A program made the translations under genes and the position numbers. This document shows, piece after piece, positions 7,051 through 12,502 of a stretch of 12,502 nucleotides of DNA. Within the stretch, counting starts at the first letter, position 1; every line of letters starts with the position of its first letter. The DNA is from Sandaracinaceae bacterium (GTDB lineage Bacteria; Myxococcota_A; Polyangia; Polyangiales; Sandaracinaceae). The stretch spans positions 1 through 12,502 of the forward strand of contig JANWYL010000073.1 of assembly GCA_025056955.1 (NCBI GenBank), in the 5' to 3' direction. The notes below the pieces were generated by a model. That model was not told the DNA's origin and ran no database searches. It worked only from the letters and a program-made list of their open reading frames with translations.

Positions 7051-9111
7051 TTATCGTGATGGTGGAAGAACCACAAAAATGTGGCAAACCATGTAGTTGC
7101 CACGAATGGGGCGGAGCGATATGGGCAAGTGGGTGGGGTGCTCAGGAGCGGGTATCTTGAATTCAGTAAAAGGTGGGGATGGGGGGAGCTGGACATGGTG
7201 AGTGGATTCATTGATTTGAACCTCGAATTCTGCACCTTCTGGTGCGCTTCCACGAAAGACGAGGAGAGCGTGTTTGGCAGTGCGCATGCGGAAGGTGATT
7301 GGCGAGCTCAATTCTCTGCACCCTTCGATCAATTCCCTTCCATCTGGTTTTTTGCCAATGACGATGCGGTTTTGAAACATGGCCCAACGGCCACGGAGGG
7401 GAGGCATTTCGTGTGTGCGCTCGCTTTGGAGGTCGGAGATGTCGAGGCGGTCGATGAGTGCGCCTGCCTCGAAAGGTTGATCTTGGCCCTCAAGGAGCTC
7501 TGTGCGCAGACGTATCAACTCATAGAGGGGTGCTGGCACAATTTGGGGGGAGTCGTTTAACCACACGGTAAACACCCTCTCGGCCATAAGGGGCTCGGCC
7601 GGTTGCCACCAACCCATTGAAAAAAAACTGAGGGCAAAACGAGGTCTTACATGAGGGGGGAGGCGTTCGTACGCCTCAAGCTGAGAGCCGGGCCCTGCCC
7701 GATAGTCAAGGGCCATACCCTGAGTGGTTAATCCGATGAAGTCCACAATTTTGGCCCTCGCCACGAAGGCATGGGCCCCCGCATCTGTGATGCCAATCCG
7801 CTCTTCAGGGCCCATTTCCTTGAGGAATTCCATCAAAAATGCGTTCATCGTTCCGTGGCAGACGCGGATATCTCGCACACACCGCTTGGCGATGGTGTGG
7901 AGCCCCTCGTAGGTGCTTCCGAGCCAACCAAGCCAGGTGAAGCATAAGCAGAAGGTGAGTGGACGGCCCAAAGAGAGGGGTAGGGTGAGGTTGAAAAGCC
8001 GATAACCGAATTGGAAAGCACCCCATGCACTCCATACAAGCAATGGAAGCAGGTAGGGCATGAGATAGCGGTCAAAATGGGTCTCAACTGGTGCATAGAT
8101 GCTCATCACGAGGCTCAGAAGCAAGGCGACCAAACCAAAAGCGAGTGGAACACCAGCGCGTGGTTGTTTTCGGAGGGTGAAAATGCCCAAGAGGGCGCTA
8201 ACCGGAACGAGAAGGTGGGGAAAACGGTGGCTTGCCCCATCTCCAAGCCACACTTCAACCACGTGGCGAAGATTCCGTTCAACCCATTCTCGGATCTCTC
8301 CCTCGCTAAGAACTGGATCAACCAGGAGCAGCTTGGCCAGAGCACCATTTGGAAGCGTTTCACCAGTAAGCAGTTTCCAGAAAAGGCCAACCTGAAAGGG
8401 GGCAAAGCCAATCAAGGGAGCAAGGAGGAGGAGACGGCGGGGGGCTGGGGGGGCGAAAAGCAGAAAAAGCAAGGGGAGGGGAGCAAAGGCAGCTGCTTCA
8501 GGGCGGGCCCATGGCAAAAGGAAAGACAAAAGAAAGAGGGGAGCCATTTTGGAGACGGAACGTTGCTTTGGGGGGAGTTCCACCCATGAGAGGCATGCAT
8601 GGGTGCATTCGCTTAAAAGCCACGATGTCATGGCACCCTCCATGCCTGAAAAGGCATGAAAGCATCCCCATCCCCATGCGTAAAGGGTGAGGGAGGCTGC
8701 CCGACCGAGCCACGGGGGAAGCAAGCGCGCGTAGATTGCACCCCATCGCCAAGCAGCAAGAGCCCAAAAAACACATCCAAGGAGCATGGCCCCGAGAACG
8801 GCACAATGGGGGGTTGGGCTCAGCCCCACAATCGGACTCAAAAAGACAACGTACAGAATCGAAGAGGCCCCTGAAGAGGGTGGATCGCCCGGCACATACG
8901 AGAAAGGGTGCCCCTCTGCAATCGAGCGGGCGTATTGGAGATGAATGAAGACATCATCAAGAGGAGGCGTGCTTTCGCGAAGATCGTTTTGACTTGCCCA
9001 AATGAATGAACCGACAGAAAGCAGGGAAAGCAGCAAATGCGTTTGACGAAGCCTCAGAAGGCGATCAAGCCAGCGTTCCACGCAGGAATGCTTAGACAAA
9101 GAAAGGCCCAA
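7051..9111 (-). CDS. GT-C type membrane glycosyltransferase (AftB-like organisation)
   Basis: The product is about 686 residues, an integral membrane enzyme expected to move a sugar from a polyprenyl-phosphate donor to an acceptor outside the cytoplasm. After a first helix near 25-40 comes the loop PPLDDVFIHLQYARSIAEG; D52-D53 are the likely catalytic acidic pair. SYVPGDPPSSGASS and FSGMEGAM (153-160) follow, the pattern of the GT-C group that includes mycobacterial arabinofuranosyltransferase AftB. About ten hydrophobic segments run to roughly 395. A soluble C-terminal part (about 410-686) begins with ITDAGAHAFVARAKIVDFIG, also typical of this group, and ends in a beta-rich region. The only in-frame starts near the N-terminus are TTG at 9111, TTG at 9099 and GTG at 9081. 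None has a ribosome binding site, so the start is uncertain by up to ten codons. Donor and acceptor cannot be read from the sequence. The gene is divergent from the other GT-C gene. Confidence 0.85.
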   Translation of the reverse strand: MGLSLSKHSCVERWLDRLLRLRQTHLLLSLLSVGSFIWASQNDLRESTPPLDDVFIHLQYARSIAEGHPFSYVPGDPPSSGASSILYVVFLSPIVGLSPTPHCAVLGAMLLGCVFWALAAWRWGAIYARLLPPWLGRAASLTLYAWGWGCFHAFSGMEGAMTSWLLSECTHACLSWVELPPKQRSVSKMAPLFLLSFLLPWARPEAAAFAPLPLLFLLFAPPAPRRLLLLAPLIGFAPFQVGLFWKLLTGETLPNGALAKLLLVDPVLSEGEIREWVERNLRHVVEVWLGDGASHRFPHLLVPVSALLGIFTLRKQPRAGVPLAFGLVALLLSLVMSIYAPVETHFDRYLMPYLLPLLVWSAWGAFQFGYRLFNLTLPLSLGRPLTFCLCFTWLGWLGSTYEGLHTIAKRCVRDIRVCHGTMNAFLMEFLKEMGPEERIGITDAGAHAFVARAKIVDFIGLTTQGMALDYRAGPGSQLEAYERLPPHVRPRFALSFFSMGWWQPAEPLMAERVFTVWLNDSPQIVPAPLYELIRLRTELLEGQDQPFEAGALIDRLDISDLQSERTHEMPPLRGRWAMFQNRIVIGKKPDGRELIEGCRELSSPITFRMRTAKHALLVFRGSAPEGAEFEVQINESTHHVQLPPSPPFTEFKIPAPEHPTHLPISLRPIRGNYMVCHIFVVLPPSR

Positions 9112-9165
9112 GGCAATCTTGTTAGGGCTGCGCCTTCGATGCGCAAGACATAGAATTCATGGCCA

Positions 9166-11193
9166 ATGCGTGGTGTTAAATTGGGCCAAATTCCGCAGGT
9201 GATCTTTTTGCTTACCGTAGGGATTGGGGTTGGGCTTATTGGAGATCACTACTTTCGCCATGGTTTAAGTGTGTCCTATTTTCAGCGCACCCAGTTAGGG
9301 GAAAGGTTGCTTGTGCTTCGCACGGTTGAACACCGCACTGAATTTCCAAACACCTACCGCCCTCTCGCTCGCTACGTGGAAAATTGGCCTTTTGAGAAGC
9401 TTGGGATATCGGCTGACGTTCCCCCAATCGATATGGATGTTGAGGCACGCCTATGGGTAGCACCAAGCGAAGCCCCTTGTTATCTTCGCGGGCGCGTGGG
9501 TGAAAGATGGGTTGATGTGGAGGTTGATGGGAGGGAACATCCAAAAGAAGGTGTGGGTGCAGGTTGGCATCGGATCCGCTCCCGTTGGGAGAGTCCTTCA
9601 GGGGTTGCAAGCTCCTTTCGATTTGAGTGGGGAGGAGGTCCTGATTTTAGCTCTCCGATTCCAAGAGAGAGGCTTTTTCCGGTTGATACAAATTGGCCGG
9701 TGGGTCGTGTGGGGTGGTGGGTCGGGGTGTGGGTGATCACCATTTTGTTTACCATCCTAGTGTGGCGTGCGCTCAGCGCACAAATCACGGGAGAACGCAA
9801 GCGCAGGTGGGGGCAGGTGGCCACCTTGGGGATCGTGCTTTGGGGGACGGGGTTGCGTTTATTCGATTACGATGTGATGCCGGAATACCGCGAAAATGGA
9901 GATGAGCTTTTTGCAATGTGGAATGGATGGTCGATACTGAATCAAGGCAAAAGCAGGGGGTGGAGCCTTTGGCCCTCCGTCTATGGGAATGCTGTCGACA
10001 TCGAGCATGTTCGGATATTTGGAACAGAGTGGTATGTGATCAGCCCATATTTTGAGCATCCTCCGGGATTGCACCTATTGGCTGGCATGGTTTGCACAAT
10101 TGGTGGGGCAAAAGATTGGAAGGAAGTTCGTTTGCGATATGGGCGAATTGTTCCAATTGCCCTTTCTGCAATTTCTATTTGGCTGATTGTTGCAATCGGG
10201 CGAATGCTTGAACCAAGAGGGCCTGGGCCATGGTTAGCCGCTTTGCTTTTTGCTTCTCTTCCAATGATTGCACTGCAGACCAGGGTAATCAAAGAAGAGG
10301 CGTTGGTGACACCTCTTGGGCTCGGGATGGTTCACTTTTTTTTAAAGTGGAGAGATGAAGGAAGAAAAGCAAAACACTTGCTTATTTCTGCACTGTGTGC
10401 AGGAGCGACAACTTTGGCCAAAGTCACAGGCTATGCGTTTGTGATTTCGCTTTTTGTTCTGGTGTGTGCACAGAGTGAGTGGAAAAAAGCGTTTTACGCT
10501 TTTGGTATTGGTACACTGATTTCGTCGCTTTTCCCCATATGGGGGGCATTGGTCGATTGGAACGTATTCACCATGACAATGGCTCAGCAATCGACTCGCC
10601 CAATGCATTGGAACATATTTCTGAGATGGTTTGATGATGCCCTGATCAATCATTCTGTGGTTGGACGCGGGTGGATCATCTTTTTGTGGATTGGAACACT
10701 TTGGACTTTACCTGGAAGGGGATGGAAAAACTCGATGGTAATTACAGTTCCTTTTTTGCTTTACATGATTGCAATATCGATTGGGAGTGGTAACTGGACT
10801 TTTGGATGGTATGCAGTGCCGCTTTACCCATTTTTGTGCCTTGGAGCAGGAAGATGGATTTGGGAGCTATGGAGAAAGCCTGACATGTTTAAGGGAGCAA
10901 TGTTTACGCTCATTTGTGTGTTTTACGCTTTAAATTTCACAGTTGACGTGCATTGGGCAAAGCAGCCAGCATCTTGGCCACTCCTTCGGCAGATTGTGAC
11001 TTTGACGGTGGCTTTATTCATGGCTCCCTACACGATTTCTCAAATTTGGCCAGAGCGTAAAAATTTCGCACGATTTGCTCTGGGGGTTGGGTTAGGAATG
11101 CTTTTGTTTATTTCTGCACTATTTGTCGTAAAGTACGAGGTGTTCTATGACGCGTACCGCAATTTTGATCGAGACGCCTATTTCGATCGGTAG
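9166..11193 (+). CDS. GT-C glycosyltransferase of the ArnT/PMT_2 type with PA14-like N-terminal ectodomain
   Basis: The product is 675 residues. It begins with a helix at 11-27, followed by about 150 extracytoplasmic residues. The end of that stretch (VDVEVDGREHP, VGAGWHRIRSRWESP, then SFRFEWGGGP at 150-159) resembles the second half of a PA14 or similar carbohydrate-binding beta sandwich. Helices near 182-200 and 216-233 lead into a PMT_2-type catalytic core. ENGDELFAMWNG (243-254) carries the acidic pair D246-E247 of the first catalytic loop, and YFEHPPGLHLLAG (295-307) is the second signature. About ten further hydrophobic segments follow. The family uses lipid-linked sugars on the outer face of the inner membrane; substrate here is unknown. 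The ATG at 9166 is the first start after an in-frame TAG at 9151. There is no Shine-Dalgarno sequence, and a TAGAAT at 9151-9156 would be placed for a nearly leaderless transcript, without a good -35. It converges on the next gene with 24 bases between stops. Confidence 0.87.
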   Translation: MRGVKLGQIPQVIFLLTVGIGVGLIGDHYFRHGLSVSYFQRTQLGERLLVLRTVEHRTEFPNTYRPLARYVENWPFEKLGISADVPPIDMDVEARLWVAPSEAPCYLRGRVGERWVDVEVDGREHPKEGVGAGWHRIRSRWESPSGVASSFRFEWGGGPDFSSPIPRERLFPVDTNWPVGRVGWWVGVWVITILFTILVWRALSAQITGERKRRWGQVATLGIVLWGTGLRLFDYDVMPEYRENGDELFAMWNGWSILNQGKSRGWSLWPSVYGNAVDIEHVRIFGTEWYVISPYFEHPPGLHLLAGMVCTIGGAKDWKEVRLRYGRIVPIALSAISIWLIVAIGRMLEPRGPGPWLAALLFASLPMIALQTRVIKEEALVTPLGLGMVHFFLKWRDEGRKAKHLLISALCAGATTLAKVTGYAFVISLFVLVCAQSEWKKAFYAFGIGTLISSLFPIWGALVDWNVFTMTMAQQSTRPMHWNIFLRWFDDALINHSVVGRGWIIFLWIGTLWTLPGRGWKNSMVITVPFLLYMIAISIGSGNWTFGWYAVPLYPFLCLGAGRWIWELWRKPDMFKGAMFTLICVFYALNFTVDVHWAKQPASWPLLRQIVTLTVALFMAPYTISQIWPERKNFARFALGVGLGMLLFISALFVVKYEVFYDAYRNFDRDAYFDR

Positions 11194-11217
11194 GTGCGGT
11201 GAGCCCTAAGATGAATC

Positions 11218-12502
11218 TTAAACCATTGTGTGAATGTTGTTGTTGAGATGGCTTGAGGGCATGCGCGCAGATTTGGTGAGGGTGCGCCTTCGTAAGATTA
11301 TCACCAACAATACCCCAATCATTGGCCCAAGCAGCTGGTGAGGCCTAGAGCGTTGCAAGGTGCATCCACCACCTCCGGAAGGAGTAGGTTGCGGGAGCGG
11401 TTGGGGAGGCCAGACGCAAACATTGGTGATGCCGTCAGCTGTTCTGCGACACTCGAGACCAGTTGGACATGGGAGGTCAATACCACAGGTGCGGGTGCAC
11501 AGCCCTCCCCCCATTGGACCAGCGCCAATTGCACAAAGACCGCTGATGCACTCGCTGCTTTCGGTGCAGGTGTCTCCAATCAACTTGCGAATCGGAACGC
11601 ATATTCGAGTGCCTCCAACGTCCACGCATTCAAAGCCGTCTTCGCAAGCTTCACCGCTATCGCAAAAACGAGCACACCACCGCTGCTCACCTCGGGCCGC
11701 ACACGCGGTCTCACTCATGCAATCTGCAGTGCTTGCGCAAGGCTCGCCTGGTGTTCCCCTCCGGCCAGCCACGCACGTTCCATCACGGCAATGGAAGCGA
11801 CTGCCGCACTCATCGTCTCCGCTACAGGGCTTGGAGCAGTACTTGCGGCTTCCTCGGCCAGGGAAAGTGTCTTCAAAGCAAAGGCCGCTTGAGCAAGCGG
11901 CATTGTCACCACAAGGCTCACCAAGTTGACGAGAGCTCACGACAATGTTTGCATCCACGCATGCTCCACATTGACCAAACACGTTGGCACACACTTCACC
12001 AGCGATGCAGGAGCCGCTTCCAGCTTCGCAAGGCGATAGGCATCGCTTGCGGCCATCTCCAGGATCTACGCAAAAAAGGGTAGCGCATTCTCTGTTGTCA
12101 TTGCACGAGGCTCCAATGGGAAGGTTCGGAGTGTGGTTGCCAAGCGGTACGCACGAACCCTCGCACTCCCCAGGAAGAGTGGCGCAATAAAAACCTTCGT
12201 CACACCCAATCTTCGGGTTGCGCCCATCACAGGATGTTGAGCAAATTCTCCCAACGATCGTTTCTCTGCAACTTCGACCGACACACTCATCATCTCGCTC
12301 GCAAGGTGAGCCAAGGGGTTTGCAAGTTTCATCGATCGCACCGTTGCAATCGTTGTCCCTGCCATCGCAGACTTCTGGTCCACTCGCAACACATGTTCCC
12401 CCCTCATCAAGAGCGCGATCGATCAGATCAAAGAATGGGTAAATTTGGTTGTAGGCACCGTACCCAGTACCGCAGGAGCCAGTTCCAAAGGAGGCAACAC
12501 CC
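11218..12502 (-). CDS. Secreted Cys-rich protein with trypsin-like (S1) end, MopE-like motif and MYXO-CTERM-like tail; partial, N-terminus off the right edge
   Basis: This frame is open from base 12501 to the TAA at 11218, giving 427 residues (numbered from the edge); the true start is beyond the window. A GTG at 11994 is internal, not a start: Cys-rich coding sequence continues in frame upstream of it. Residues 1-31 (GVASFGTGSC, then YGAYNQIYPFFDLI) match the end of chymotrypsin-fold proteases: the SFG near position 214-216, the last Cys, and the GVYT-to-final-helix segment. The catalytic triad would lie outside the window. Residues 44-60 (VCDGRDNDCNGAIDETC) are a MopE-like, putative metal-binding motif. 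Several Cys-rich repeats follow (for example SPCERDDECVGRSC and EPCASTADCMSETAC). The end has a Pro-rich linker, GGGGC at 376-380, a hydrophobic stretch at 391-403 and RRR at 404-406, the layout of the MYXO-CTERM sorting signal. An extra 21 residues follow. Likely a surface-anchored, later cleaved protease. Confidence 0.82.
   Translation of the reverse strand, partial: GVASFGTGSCGTGYGAYNQIYPFFDLIDRALDEGGTCVASGPEVCDGRDNDCNGAIDETCKPLGSPCERDDECVGRSCRETIVGRICSTSCDGRNPKIGCDEGFYCATLPGECEGSCVPLGNHTPNLPIGASCNDNRECATLFCVDPGDGRKRCLSPCEAGSGSCIAGEVCANVFGQCGACVDANIVVSSRQLGEPCGDNAACSSGLCFEDTFPGRGSRKYCSKPCSGDDECGSRFHCRDGTCVAGRRGTPGEPCASTADCMSETACAARGEQRWCARFCDSGEACEDGFECVDVGGTRICVPIRKLIGDTCTESSECISGLCAIGAGPMGGGLCTRTCGIDLPCPTGLECRRTADGITNVCVWPPQPLPQPTPSGGGGCTLQRSRPHQLLGPMIGVLLVIILRRRTLTKSARMPSSHLNNNIHTMV

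Noticed and set aside
8011..8589. Plus-strand frame of 192 codons with Lys/Glu/Gly-rich sequence
   Set aside because: It is antisense to the AftB-like glycosyltransferase, whose hydrophobic helices and motifs are clear; Leu/Pro/Phe-rich genes often produce such shadow frames.
11338..11929. Two overlapping plus-strand frames of 184 and 189 codons
   Set aside because: Both lie antisense to the Cys-rich, MYXO-CTERM-tailed gene, whose frame has regular Cys spacing and runs unbroken to the window edge.
12066..12410. Minus-strand frame of 114 codons near the right edge
   Set aside because: It is out of phase with the Cys-rich frame covering the same bases, which contains CDGRDNDCNG and ordered Cys repeats; this one has no recognisable features.

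Overview
The window carries six protein-coding genes, one of them cut by the right edge. I see no RNA genes, insertion sequences or CRISPR array. The likely source is a member of the Myxococcota or a related former-deltaproteobacterial group. Two secreted proteins have arrays of CxxDxDC-type cysteine repeats. One of these also has a MopE-like CDGxDNDCNG motif and a MYXO-CTERM-like tail (Gly-rich, Cys, hydrophobic helix, Arg cluster). Base composition looks moderate by eye rather than the very high GC of classic soil myxobacteria, so the taxon is an inference.

Layout. Bases 1-372 hold no gene I can support. At 373-1959 (+) is a predicted exported, possibly lipid-anchored, Cys-rich protein with a beta-propeller-like C-terminal half. 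Convergent to it is a minus-strand ABC cassette: an ATPase (6993-6052) and two permeases (5956-3989 and 3973-1979). Upstream of the cassette on the same strand is a GT-C type membrane glycosyltransferase (9111-7051). A second GT-C enzyme of the ArnT/PMT_2 type (9166-11193, +) is divergent from the first, with 54 bases between them. The right end (12502-11218, -) is the C-terminal 427 residues of a secreted Cys-rich protein. Its first visible residues look like the end of a trypsin-like (S1) domain, and its end looks like a MYXO-CTERM anchor.

The most striking feature is the ABC cassette. Both permeases are fusions of an ABC-2 membrane domain with a C-terminal domain of about 360-385 residues that topology places outside the cytoplasm. 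In one protein that domain has a complete gluzincin zinc-protease signature (HESAH, then EGGAEW). In the paralogue the aligned positions have lost every catalytic residue. The cassette therefore looks like a heteromeric ABC transporter with one active and one inactive protease-like ectodomain. The two glycosyltransferases suggest cell-envelope or surface glycan or glycoprotein modification, but nothing in the sequence proves that they work with the ABC system.
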